DNA from: Site-B1 sp963827785
GTDB taxonomy: Bacteria; Bacteroidota; Bacteroidia; Flavobacteriales; Flavobacteriaceae
DNA: 64,000 bases
Direction: 5' to 3'
Assembly: GCA_963827785.1 (NCBI GenBank)
Contig: CAWHCT010000043.1
Coordinates: 56,127 to 120,126, forward strand
Part shown: positions 8,465 to 17,115 of the stretch, piece after piece
Position numbering within the stretch: position 1 is the stretch's first letter
How the letters are laid out: each line of letters begins with the position of its first letter
Notes under the pieces: generated by a model
What the model was told of the DNA's origin: nothing
The model's database searches: none
Seen by the model: only the letters and a program-made list of their open reading frames with translations
Translations under genes and position numbers: made by a program

Positions 8465-9102
8465 TTTTTATCTTCCAGCAAAGGCACGAACCGGAAAGAA
8501 CCGTGTTCGTGTTTTTCAAACTCCTTCACCCCTTTTCTAATATATAAGGTCATAGTTTGAGTATCTTCTCCAACAGGAATGACCAGCCTTCCTCCAATCT
8601 TCAATTGGTTCAATAGAGGTTTAGGAACAAAAGGCGCTCCTGCGGTAACAATTATACCATCAAATGGTGCTTCTTCTTCTAATCCAATATAGCCGTCACC
8701 AAAAATTAACTTTTTTGCTCTGTAACCTATCTTAGGTAAAAATTTGCTTGTCTTCTTGAAAAGTTCCTGTTGTCTTTCAATGCTGTATAATTTTGCTCCA
8801 AGTTCAATTAATACGGCTGCCTGATAACCACTTCCAGTACCTATTTCCAAAATTTTATCACCTTTTTTTACTTGTAACAATTCCGTTTGAAAAGCTACAG
8901 TATAAGGCTGGGAAATTGTCTGATCCGCAGCAATGGGAAAGGGTTTGTCCTGATAAGCGTGATCAATAAAACCGGAATCCATAAATAAGTGCCTTGGGAC
9001 TCTTCCAATGGCTTCCAACACTGTTTCATCCTTTATACCCTTATTTTGTATAGTCTTAACCAGTTGTTGTCTTAATCCTTTATGCTTATATGTGTCCTTC
9101 AA
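8461..9102 (-). CDS. pcm: Protein-L-isoaspartate O-methyltransferase
   Basis: Repairs damaged proteins by methylating abnormal L-isoaspartyl residues with S-adenosylmethionine. The 213-residue protein has the PCMT hallmark AFQTELL preceded by QTISQPYTVA, the SAM motif I ILEIGTGSGYQAAVL, and the GAPFVPKPLLNQLKIGGRLVIPVG segment. The start codon is TTG at 9100-9102 (no ATG is available before the conserved N terminus KDTYKHKGLRQQLV), one of several TTG starts in this window. Transcribed leftwards, divergent from the Gfo/Idh/MocA gene. Confidence 0.94.
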   Translation of the reverse strand: MKDTYKHKGLRQQLVKTIQNKGIKDETVLEAIGRVPRHLFMDSGFIDHAYQDKPFPIAADQTISQPYTVAFQTELLQVKKGDKILEIGTGSGYQAAVLIELGAKLYSIERQQELFKKTSKFLPKIGYRAKKLIFGDGYIGLEEEAPFDGIIVTAGAPFVPKPLLNQLKIGGRLVIPVGEDTQTMTLYIRKGVKEFEKHEHGSFRFVPLLEDKN

Positions 9103-9233
9103 GGTATTTTATTTTGATCAGATAAATTTAAGGAAACATTTTTTAGGTATAGATGAAAGTTCCATGATTTTCATTCTTATAATCTTCAAGGGATTTAATT
9201 ACTCATTTCATCAATAAAAATGCTTAAAAATCT

Positions 9234-9241
9234 TATTTTTG
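9234..9241 (+). promoter_or_regulatory. -7 box TATTTTTG before the Gfo/Idh/MocA gene
   Basis: TATTTTTG matches TAnnTTTG and lies 16 bases before the ATG at 9258. No TTG at the expected -33 distance, so support is moderate. Confidence 0.4.
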
Positions 9242-9257
9242 TTTAAAATGTAAAATT

Positions 9258-10218
9258 ATGCTTAAAGCTGGTGTTCTTGGTGCTGGTCACCTTGGAAAAA
9301 TTCATCTACGCCTTTTAAATCAATCACCTAAATATAAACTCGTTGGATTTTACGATGCAGACGAATCCAACGCTAAAAAAGTGTCAGAAGAACTCGGTTT
9401 TCATAATTTTAAATCTGTTGAAGAATTAATTGATGCTGTTGATGTCGTTGACATTGTTACACCAACTTTATCTCATTATGAATGTGCCAAAAAAGCAATA
9501 GCAAAAGGAAAGCACATATTCATTGAAAAACCCATTACAAAAACTGTTGAAGAAGCAGAGCATATAAGACAACTATTGGCAAAACATCACCTAAAAGGTC
9601 AGGTTGGACATGTAGAACGCTTTAACCCTGCTTTCCTCGCGGTGAAGGATAAATTAGACAAACCGATGTTCATTGAAGCACATCGTTTAGCTGAATTCAA
9701 TCCACGTGGAACTGATGTTCCGGTGGTTTTAGATCTAATGATACATGATATTGATATTATACTAAGTGTTGTCAAGTCCAAAGTAAAGCAATTTAACGGC
9801 AAGTGGAGTTTCTGTGATAAGTGACACCCCCGATATTGCAAACGCAAGAATTGAATTTGAAAATGGATGTGTTGCAAATTTAACAGCCAGCAGAATTTCT
9901 TTGAAGAATATGCGTAAAACAAGATTCTTTCAAAAGGATGCTTATATTTCTGTCGATTTTTTAGAAAAGAAATGCGAAGTGGTAAAAATGAAGGATGCTC
10001 CTAAAAATCCCGGTGATTTTGATATGATATTACAGAATGCCGAAGGAGTTAAAAAACAGATCTATTTTGATAATCCAAATGTATCAAATAATAATGCCAT
10101 TTTAGATGAATTGGAAACCTTTGCTGATGCCATAAATAACAATACCAAACCTATTGTAAGTCTTCAGGATGGTACTGAAGCACTTCGAGTTGCAACTATG
10201 ATCATTAGTCAATTTTAA
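9258..10218 (+). CDS. Gfo/Idh/MocA family oxidoreductase (frameshifted)
   Basis: NAD(P)-dependent oxidoreductase with an N-terminal Rossmann fold (GAGHLGKIHLRLL at residues 7-19), the family motif EKPITKTVEEAE, and GHVERFNP. The reading frame breaks at 9801-9802, where one extra A turns the expected ...NGSGVSVISDTPD into a premature stop at 9822-9824; the second half (ISDTPDIANARIEFENG onwards) continues in another frame to 10218 with full similarity to the family's C-terminal domain. Removing that A restores one 319-residue protein. Substrate unknown. It leads an operon with the hydroxyacyl-CoA dehydrogenase and DUF1015 genes. Confidence 0.88.
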
Positions 10219-10229
10219 TAAGATAAATC

Positions 10230-11120
10230 ATGAAGAATATTGCTGTAATTGGAGCAGGTACTATGGGAAATGGAATTGCTCACACCTTTGCACAATCCGG
10301 TTTTAAAGTTCAACTTATTGATGTGAGTGAAGAGGCTTTAAAAAAAGGAGTGACTACAATTGCAAAGAATTTGGACAGGATGCTTGCTAAAGAAAAGATC
10401 TCCGAAGCCCAAAAACTAGATACATTAAACAACATTACACTATATACAAATATAACTGAAGGGGTTGAGTATGCTGGTTTAGTAGTAGAAGCTGCTACGG
10501 AAAATATCGATCTAAAACTAAAAATATTTAAACAATTGGATAAAGATTGTCCCGAAGATACAATTCTGGCAACCAATACTTCGTCAATTTCTATTACTCA
10601 AATTGCGGCCCAAACATCTCGCCCGGAAATGGTGATCGGAATGCATTTCATGAATCCGGTTCCTGTCATGAAACTGGTAGAGATTATTAGAGGTTATAAT
10701 ACAAGTGATGAAGTTACTAATACAATCATGGAATTGTCTAAAACTTTAGGCAAAAATCCGGTGGAGGTGAATGACTATCCCGGATTTGTTGCAAACAGAA
10801 TTTTAATGCCAATGATCAATGAATCTATAGAAACATTGTATAATGGAGTTGCCGGTGTAGAAGAGATAGATACAGTGATGAAATTAGGAATGGCACATCC
10901 TATGGGACCTCTACAATTGGCTGATTTCATTGGTTTAGACGTTTGCTTGTCCATCTTAAATGTCATGTATGATGGTTTTAAAAATCCAAAATATGCACCT
11001 TGTCCCCTTCTTATAAATATGGTAAGCGCAGGTAAATTAGGTGTTAAATCCGGTGAAGGGTTTTATGATTATTCAGAAAGCCGAAAAGCCGAAAAAATTG
11101 CAAAGCAATTTCTTAAATAA
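10230..11120 (+). CDS. 3-hydroxybutyryl-CoA dehydrogenase
   Basis: NAD-dependent oxidation of (S)-3-hydroxyacyl-CoA to 3-oxoacyl-CoA, in fatty-acid or butanoate metabolism. The 296 residues match the short Hbd/PaaH type: dinucleotide-binding GAGTMGNGIA at 8-17, the ATEN segment, the catalytic histidine in IGMHFMNPVPVMKLVE, and PGFVANRILMP. The C-terminal domain is complete (GVKSGEGFYDY). It starts 11 bases after the oxidoreductase gene and abuts the DUF1015 gene with no gap. Possible partners in the window are the acyl-CoA dehydrogenase with its ETF (25.9-29.6 kb). Confidence 0.94.
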   Translation: MKNIAVIGAGTMGNGIAHTFAQSGFKVQLIDVSEEALKKGVTTIAKNLDRMLAKEKISEAQKLDTLNNITLYTNITEGVEYAGLVVEAATENIDLKLKIFKQLDKDCPEDTILATNTSSISITQIAAQTSRPEMVIGMHFMNPVPVMKLVEIIRGYNTSDEVTNTIMELSKTLGKNPVEVNDYPGFVANRILMPMINESIETLYNGVAGVEEIDTVMKLGMAHPMGPLQLADFIGLDVCLSILNVMYDGFKNPKYAPCPLLINMVSAGKLGVKSGEGFYDYSESRKAEKIAKQFLK

Positions 11121-12359
11121 ATGGCAAAAGTAATCCCATTTAAAGCTGTAAGACCAACACGAGCAATGGTAGGCTTAGTAGCCTCCAGATCTTATCAAAG
11201 TTATACTATTGAAGAGCGTGAAGCCAGAATGAATTATAATCCATATTCGTTTCTTCATATTGTAAATCCAGGTTACAAATATGATCAGGTCATTACTGGT
11301 GAGGATCGATACAATCTGGTTAAAAACAGATATTTGGAGTTTAAAGAGGATAAGGTTTTTATACAGGATGAAAAACCATCTTTCTATGTTTATAAAATCA
11401 TAGACCGTCATAATCAAATTTTTAGCGGAATTATAGCAGCCACAAGCGCCGAAGATTATGAAAAGGATGTAATAAAAAAACATGAAGACACTATATCCAA
11501 ACGTGAAGAGACCTTCAAAAGATATCTAAAGACTGTAGGTTTCAATGCAGAACCTGTTCTGCTGACATATCCAGATAACAGCGTTATTTCCAAGGTCATT
11601 GAAGATGCTCAAAATAGACATGCCGAATATGAGTTTACAATGACTTATAAGGATACTCATTATCTGTGGAAGATCGATGATCCAAAGTCTATAGAGATCA
11701 TTCAAAATGAATTTAAAAAAATGAATACTATTTATATTGCTGATGGTCATCACAGATCAGCTTCATCATATTTGTTGTATCAGGAAGAAAAAGATAGGAA
11801 TCCTAAACATACAGGAAAGGAATCCTATAATTTCTTCATGTCCTATTTAATTCCGGAATCCAACTTGATCATACATGATTTTAATAGACTGGTTCGGGAT
11901 CTTAATGGGCTAACAAAAGAAGAATTTTTAATCAAATTAGATGCTGTTTACAGGATAGAGAACCGAGGTCAAAAGCCCTATAAGCCATCAAAACCTCATC
12001 ATTTCAGCATGTACCTTGATGGTGATTTTTACTCTTTATATTTAAGAAAGACAAACTATGAGTTTAAAACATCGCTCGATGATTTAGATCCTCAATTGTT
12101 GTACAAAACTGTTTTGCAGCCTATACTGGGAATCCAGGATCTTAGGGATGAGAATCGCATAGCATACACTCATGGACAAAATGAAATGATCACAATTAAA
12201 AGCAGCGTAGATAGCGGAAATTATAAGGTGGGATTTGGTATGTATGCCCCAACTGTTTCACAGATGAAACGAATTGCAGATGACGGTTTAAAAATGCCAC
12301 CAAAAAGCACTTATATTTTACCTAAATTGAGAAGTGGAATAACTATTTATGAGTTTTAG
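11121..12359 (+). CDS. DUF1015 family protein
   Basis: A 412-residue cytoplasmic protein of the DUF1015 family (often annotated as a SpoIIIJ-associated or HTH-domain protein without experimental basis). The signature stretches are VIPFKAVRPTRAMVG at the start, YIADGHHRSASSYLLY in the middle, and GFGMYAPTVSQMKRIADDG near the end; the GHHR cluster may bind phosphate or metal, by inference. It begins on the base after the dehydrogenase stop and overlaps the following lipoprotein gene by 11 bases, so it is in the same transcript. In Flavobacteriia it is commonly seen beside YggS. Confidence 0.88.
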   Translation: MAKVIPFKAVRPTRAMVGLVASRSYQSYTIEEREARMNYNPYSFLHIVNPGYKYDQVITGEDRYNLVKNRYLEFKEDKVFIQDEKPSFYVYKIIDRHNQIFSGIIAATSAEDYEKDVIKKHEDTISKREETFKRYLKTVGFNAEPVLLTYPDNSVISKVIEDAQNRHAEYEFTMTYKDTHYLWKIDDPKSIEIIQNEFKKMNTIYIADGHHRSASSYLLYQEEKDRNPKHTGKESYNFFMSYLIPESNLIIHDFNRLVRDLNGLTKEEFLIKLDAVYRIENRGQKPYKPSKPHHFSMYLDGDFYSLYLRKTNYEFKTSLDDLDPQLLYKTVLQPILGIQDLRDENRIAYTHGQNEMITIKSSVDSGNYKVGFGMYAPTVSQMKRIADDGLKMPPKSTYILPKLRSGITIYEF

Positions 12360-12915
12360 AAAATTTACTTCAATATTGGTTTTAAGTATTCTTACTTCTT
12401 GTAAATCTTCTTCGGATTCTACAAAAAAAGTTGATTGCTATACTTATACTATTAAAAATGTCGATCAAATATCTGAATCTGAATATACACTCAAAATAAA
12501 TGGTCTAAAAAAAGATTATGTCCAATTACGATTTTGTACTCACAACCCTTTTGTGGCTACACAAATCTTATACGATAATTTTGGACACTGGAATGAAATA
12601 ATATATGAAGAGAATACAAAAAATCCTTTATTGATTTGGGAAGATGTTTATTTTGACAAAACAAAATCAAAAGTTAATATTTTAAGTTCAAGTTCTTATG
12701 ATAAATTATCATGGATTTTAATTTATAACAATGATTCTTTCGATTTCTTGTCATCAGAATCAAAACATAAAAAAATAATTGTAGAATATTTTATTAGTGA
12801 AATAAACACAAATACTAATCATAAGGAATCAAGGTTTTATGAAATGTATTGGAAAAGTGTTAACCCAAAAAGATGGAAAGAAATAATGAAATATAGAAGA
12901 ATAAATGGGAATTAA
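12349..12915 (+). CDS. Hypothetical lipoprotein
   Basis: I do not recognise this 188-residue protein. It has a lipoprotein signal with a lipobox at Cys18 (ILTSC) and a polar, serine- and asparagine-rich body with many aromatic residues (LIWEDVYFD, RFYEMYWKSVNPKRW). It overlaps DUF1015 by 11 bases and yggS by 11 bases, so its expression is tied to both. Base composition looks even more AT-rich than its neighbours, and it interrupts the usual DUF1015-yggS pairing, suggesting that it was inserted here in this lineage (inference). Confidence 0.7.
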   Translation: MSFRKFTSILVLSILTSCKSSSDSTKKVDCYTYTIKNVDQISESEYTLKINGLKKDYVQLRFCTHNPFVATQILYDNFGHWNEIIYEENTKNPLLIWEDVYFDKTKSKVNILSSSSYDKLSWILIYNNDSFDFLSSESKHKKIIVEYFISEINTNTNHKESRFYEMYWKSVNPKRWKEIMKYRRINGN

Positions 12916-13561
12916 ACAAAACTTAAATTATATAAAATCGCAATTGCCTCAGTACGTCACTTTAGTTGCTGTTACTAAAACAAAACCTATTAGCGATATA
13001 ATGGAGGCTTATGATGCAGGTCATCGAGTATTTGGTGAGAACAAGATCCAGGAAATGGTTGAAAAACATGAACAACTACCAAAAGACATTGAATGGCATA
13101 TGATTGGTCATTTACAACGCAATAAAGTTAAGTATATGGCACATTTTGTGAGTTTGATACATGGTGTGGACAGCATCAAACTTTTAGAAGAAATAAACAA
13201 ACAAGCCATGAAACATAATCGAGTTATTGACTGTTTGCTGCAGATAAAAATTGCGAAAGAAGATTCGAAATTTGGGATGAACAAAAGTGAAGCTCAAAGA
13301 TTATTGAATTCAAAAGCATACTCCGAATGTGATAATGTGAACATAATTGGATTCATGGGTATGGCTACATTTACGGACAATCAAGAACAGATAAAATCTG
13401 AATTTGAATACTTAAGAAATTGTTACTTAGAATTCAAAATGTTAAATCCAATTTTTAAAACGCTTTCCATGGGTATGAGTGGTGATTATCAACTGGCAAT
13501 TGATTCTGGAAGTAATATGGTTAGGATTGGAAGTAGTATCTTTGGATCTCGAAATTATTAA
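12905..13561 (+). CDS. PLP homeostasis protein, YggS family
   Basis: A pyridoxal-phosphate-binding protein that buffers free PLP; it has an alanine-racemase-like barrel and no known enzymatic activity. The PLP lysine is Lys25 in VAVTKTKP. Other hallmarks are FGENKIQEM, the WHMIGHLQRNK segment, SKFGM, MGMATFTD, and the phosphate-binding LSMGMSGDYQLAIDSGSNMVRIGSSIFG. At 218 residues it is full length. It is the last gene of the run that starts at 9258 and is followed after 17 bases by the exonuclease/GIY-YIG gene. Confidence 0.95.
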   Translation: MGIKQNLNYIKSQLPQYVTLVAVTKTKPISDIMEAYDAGHRVFGENKIQEMVEKHEQLPKDIEWHMIGHLQRNKVKYMAHFVSLIHGVDSIKLLEEINKQAMKHNRVIDCLLQIKIAKEDSKFGMNKSEAQRLLNSKAYSECDNVNIIGFMGMATFTDNQEQIKSEFEYLRNCYLEFKMLNPIFKTLSMGMSGDYQLAIDSGSNMVRIGSSIFGSRNY

Positions 13562-13578
13562 TTTTAAAATAATATTTT

Positions 13579-14940
13579 ATTTATTCAATTGTTGACATAG
13601 AAACAACCGGCGGAAAGTATAATGAAGAAGGAATTACGGAAATTGCCATCTACAAATATGATGGCCATAAAGTAGTAGACCAGTTTATAAGTCTGATAAA
13701 TCCGGAGCGTGATATACAACCTTTTGTAGTTAATTTAACAGGGATTAATAGTACAATGTTACGCAGTGCTCCTAAATTTTACGAGGTAGCTAAACGCATT
13801 GTTGAAATTACAGAAGATTCAATTCTTGTTGCTCATAATGCTAAATTCGATTATAGAATTTTGAAAACAGAATTCAAAAGATTAGGATTCAAATTTGAAC
13901 GGGAAACGCTTTGTACTGTGGAACTTGCAAAGGGACTTATACCCAATCAAAATTCTTATAGCTTAGGAAAATTAACTCGATCACTGGGAATCCCTGTAAG
14001 TGACAGGCACAGAGCGGCTGGAGATGCACAAGCCACAGTAAAACTTTTCCAGATTTTAATGGATAAAGACATTCAAAAAAAGATAATACAGGAATCCATC
14101 AGAATGGAACCAAAGTATCAGTTAGAGCCGCGACATATTGATATAATAGATCAGCTTCCTTCAGATACCGGAGTGTATTACATACATAAATCTGATGGCG
14201 AAATAATTTATATCGGTAAAAGTAAGAACATCAAACAAAGGATAAATCAGCATTTTACAAGTCCTAGTCACAAATCAAAAAAAATACAACTTAATGTTGC
14301 TGCAGTTACCTATGAGAAAACCGGCAGTGAATTAGTTGCTCTTTTGAAGGAGAGTGAGGAAATCAAGAAGAACAAACCTATTTATAACAGAGCATTAAGA
14401 AGAACCATTTTTACACATGCTTTATATAGTTTTTTTGACAAGGATGGCTATATAAACTTAAAAATTGATAAGGTAGATGGTCGAAAAAATCCAATAACTA
14501 CATTTAGTAACAGGCAAAGTGCTAAAAGTTTTTTATTCAAATCTGTTGAAGAATTTAAATTATGTCAAAAACTTACAGGTCTTTATGACACCAAAAGTTG
14601 TTGCTTTAATTTCTCGATACACAATTGTGAAGGTGCCTGTATAAATAAAGAATCTCCTCAAAATTACAACGCGAGAGTAAACTCGCTGTTAGAAAAAAAT
14701 AGCTATCAGGATACAAATATGGTCATAATCGACAGAGGGAGGGACATTGATGAAAGAAGTGCAATTCTTATTGAAAATGGGGTATTTCAGGGCTTAGGTT
14801 TTTTTAACTTGAACTATCAGATCAATAATTTGGACGTGTTGAAATCATTGATCACTCCAATGCAAAATAACAGAGATACTCAGCATATCATTCAAAACTA
14901 TATTCGAAAGAATAAAAGACTTAAGATTCTAAAATTGTAA
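13579..14940 (+). CDS. DEDDh exonuclease / GIY-YIG endonuclease fusion protein
   Basis: A two-domain nuclease of about 453 residues. Residues 1-165 are a DnaQ-like 3'-5' exonuclease with ExoI (SIVDIETTGG), ExoII (VAHNAKFDYR) and ExoIII (HRAAGDA). Residues 190-280 are a UvrC/Cho-type GIY-YIG domain (TGVYYIHKSDGEIIYIGKSK). This is the architecture of the DnaQ-UvrC-like proteins known from Bacteroidota and Actinobacteria, thought to act in DNA repair. No ATG precedes the ExoI motif: the frame opens after a stop at 13570-13572, and the codon where relatives have Met is ATT (13579). Starting at the first ATG, 13756, would delete the metal-binding DxE, so I reject it. Confidence 0.88.
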   Translation: MYSIVDIETTGGKYNEEGITEIAIYKYDGHKVVDQFISLINPERDIQPFVVNLTGINSTMLRSAPKFYEVAKRIVEITEDSILVAHNAKFDYRILKTEFKRLGFKFERETLCTVELAKGLIPNQNSYSLGKLTRSLGIPVSDRHRAAGDAQATVKLFQILMDKDIQKKIIQESIRMEPKYQLEPRHIDIIDQLPSDTGVYYIHKSDGEIIYIGKSKNIKQRINQHFTSPSHKSKKIQLNVAAVTYEKTGSELVALLKESEEIKKNKPIYNRALRRTIFTHALYSFFDKDGYINLKIDKVDGRKNPITTFSNRQSAKSFLFKSVEEFKLCQKLTGLYDTKSCCFNFSIHNCEGACINKESPQNYNARVNSLLEKNSYQDTNMVIIDRGRDIDERSAILIENGVFQGLGFFNLNYQINNLDVLKSLITPMQNNRDTQHIIQNYIRKNKRLKILKL

Positions 14941-14972
14941 TCTTATTTAATCTTTTCATTACATTTGATACA

Positions 14973-15815
14973 ATGACAAAATTTTTTGATAAGCACTGGA
15001 AAGTCAAAATTTACAAGATAATTTATCATTCAGATACACCTGTTGGTAAATTATTTGATCTGGTATTACTTATTGTCATCATCGCCAGTATCATATTAGT
15101 AATGCTGGAAAGTGTTGTATGGATAGATAAGAAATACCATAATTTTTTAAATATTGCCGAGTGGGTAATTACCATTTTATTTTCAATAGAATATATATTA
15201 AGAATTGTATCAAATTCAAATCCTAAAAAATATATTTTTAGTTTTTACGGCATTATAGATCTGCTATCTACCATTCCTAAATATTTATCCTTATTCCTTG
15301 TCGGTTCTCATTCTCTGGTCGCTTTAAGAGCCTTACGATTAATGCGGATATTCAGGATTTTAAAATTAGCCCGATTCATGGGTGAATCTAATAATCTTGT
15401 AAAAGCATTAAAAGCAAGTAGAGTAAAAATCGCCGTTTTTGTTTCTTTCGTAATTATACTTTGTGTGATTTTAGGTACCGTAATGTACTTAGTTGAAAGT
15501 GGTGAAGATAGCGGCTTTAGCAGCATTCCAAGAAGTGTTTACTGGGCCATTGTAACTCTAACAACTGTTGGCTATGGAGATATAGCTCCTGTAACACCGC
15601 TGGGTCAATTAATAGCTTCAATGATCATGATTATTGGTTACGGAATTATAGCAATTCCTACAGGCATAGTATCAGCCGAATATGCTTCACGAAAAAAAGA
15701 CATAAAAAAAGAAGATATAGTACTTTCTGAAGTTAAAACATGCCCATCATGCCTAACAGATGATGTGAGAAAAGAAGCTAAATACTGCTATGTATGCGGT
15801 GCAGAAATAGCTTAA
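14973..15815 (+). CDS. Voltage-gated K+ channel with C-terminal zinc ribbon
   Basis: Inner-membrane ion channel of the Kv family (280 aa). Six membrane segments are visible. S4 is residues 119-134 with regularly spaced arginines (RALRLMRIFRILKLAR), and the pore filter TVGYGD is at 198-203, the potassium signature. After S6 the cytoplasmic tail ends in a rubredoxin-like zinc ribbon, Cys257-x2-Cys260 and Cys272-x2-Cys275, in place of the RCK/cNMP domain of many bacterial channels. Its role in gating is not known. It lies 32 bases after the nuclease gene and 50 bases before the miaA frame. Confidence 0.92.
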   Translation: MTKFFDKHWKVKIYKIIYHSDTPVGKLFDLVLLIVIIASIILVMLESVVWIDKKYHNFLNIAEWVITILFSIEYILRIVSNSNPKKYIFSFYGIIDLLSTIPKYLSLFLVGSHSLVALRALRLMRIFRILKLARFMGESNNLVKALKASRVKIAVFVSFVIILCVILGTVMYLVESGEDSGFSSIPRSVYWAIVTLTTVGYGDIAPVTPLGQLIASMIMIIGYGIIAIPTGIVSAEYASRKKDIKKEDIVLSEVKTCPSCLTDDVRKEAKYCYVCGAEIA

Positions 15816-15863
15816 CATTAATAATAAAATCCTAAATTAAAATTATTATACCCACACAAGGTC

Positions 15864-16768
15864 ATAAAACACTTATTTCAATAGTTGGTCCAACGGCAAT
15901 AGGTAAAACCAGCTTGAGTATTAAATTAGCCCAGCATTTTAAGACCGAAATTTTATCGGCTGATTCCAGACAATTTTACAAAGAAATGAAAATTGGTACT
16001 GCAGCTCCTTCCATCGAGGAATTGAATGCCGCCAAACATCATTTTATTCATCATAAATCCATAGATGAAAAATATAATGTCGGTGCTTTCGAGATAGATG
16101 CCTTGGAATGCTTGAATGAACTATTTAAACATCATAATGTAGTAATTATGGTTGGTGGCTCAGGTTTGTATGTTGATGCTGTTACAAAAGGGTTGGATAA
16201 TTTTCCTGACCTTGATCCAAGTATTAGAGAAAATCTCAACCTTCAATTAGAAAGCGAAGGATTAGAGAGCCTTCAAGATGAATTAAAAAAACAAGATCCC
16301 GAATCTTATAAATCAGTAGAAATCGAAAATCCACATCGAGTAATTCGTGCACTTGAAGTTTGCATAGGATCGGGAAAACCTTACTCTACTTTTTTAAACA
16401 AGAAAAAACCCAAACGCAATTTTAAAACAATTTCCATTGGCCTGATTGCCGAGAGGGAAATAATTTATCACAGGATAAATCAAAGGGTTGACATCATGAT
16501 GAACAGTGGGTTATTGGAGGAGGTGAAAACCTTATCATCAAAGCAGCAATTAAATGCCTTGAATACGGTCGGGTATAAAGAATTATTTCAATATTTAAAT
16601 AATAATTGGTCGTTGGATTTTGCCATTTCAGAAATAAAAAAGAACACTCGCCGATTCGCAAAGCGACAACTTACTTGGTTTAGGAAAGATACTTCTATTC
16701 ATTGGTATGATTATAAATATGACATCAATACCATCATCAAAAAGCTTGAAGATCTTATTGCTGAATAA
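15864..16768 (+). CDS. miaA: tRNA dimethylallyltransferase MiaA (start codon disrupted)
   Basis: Transfers a dimethylallyl group to A37 of tRNAs reading UNN codons. Hallmarks: P-loop VGPTAIGKTSLSI, ADSRQFYKEMKIGTA, GGSGLYVDAV, ENPHRVIRALE and RRFAKRQLTWFRKD. The only start codon inside the open frame is TTG at 15914, which would remove the P-loop and cannot be right. Upstream the frame reads AAA ACA CTT ATT from 15866, preceded by AT at 15864-15865: restoring one G gives ATG AAA ACA CTT, i.e. MKTLISIVGPTA, the expected N terminus. I therefore place the start at 15864 and propose a one-base deletion; the alternative is a non-standard ATA/ATT start further up. Confidence 0.9.
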
Positions 16769-16813
16769 CTTCAAAAGTTGATATTTATCATACTTTATGC
16801 AGCAAAATACTCA

Positions 16814-16821
16814 TAAATTTG
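16814..16821 (+). promoter_or_regulatory. -7 box TAAATTTG before the ferredoxin oxidoreductase operon
   Basis: TAAATTTG matches TAnnTTTG and lies 46 bases before the ATG at 16868. No -33 TTG at the normal spacing. It is the only box of this type in the 99-base gap after miaA. Confidence 0.4.
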
Positions 16822-16867
16822 AGGATAATTAAATTACCAATCTACATTTACATATAAAATTATTAAA

Positions 16868-17098
16868 ATGGCAAAAGTAAAAGGAGCTATCGTTGTAGAT
16901 ACCGAGACGTGTAAAGGGTGCGAAGTTTGCATACCTGTTTGCCTTGATAACGTAATTAGCATGTCTAATGAAGTGAATCGTAAAGGTTATCATTATGCTT
17001 ACATGAGTAATCCGGAAGCCTGTACAGGTTGTACAAATTGTGCCTTGGTTTGTCCTGACAGGGCAATTTCGGTTTACAGGATAAAAGTTACCGAATAA
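16868..17098 (+). CDS. 2-oxoacid:ferredoxin oxidoreductase, delta subunit (2[4Fe-4S] ferredoxin)
   Basis: A 76-residue bacterial-type ferredoxin with two complete cluster motifs, CKGCEVCIPVC near the N terminus and CTGCTNCALVCP near the C terminus, each binding a [4Fe-4S] centre. It is the first gene of a four-gene operon encoding a heterotetrameric 2-oxoacid:ferredoxin oxidoreductase (order delta, alpha, beta, gamma). Its job is to pass electrons from the thiamine-containing catalytic core to soluble ferredoxin. The alpha gene starts 17 bases later. Whether the enzyme prefers 2-oxoglutarate or branched-chain 2-oxoacids cannot be read from this subunit. Confidence 0.92.
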   Translation: MAKVKGAIVVDTETCKGCEVCIPVCLDNVISMSNEVNRKGYHYAYMSNPEACTGCTNCALVCPDRAISVYRIKVTE

Positions 17099-17115
17099 AT
17101 TAAAAGCATACTAAA

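Noticed and set aside
13756..14940. Exonuclease gene starting at its first ATG
   Set aside because: This would remove the ExoI DxE residues; homologous codons continue upstream to 13579.
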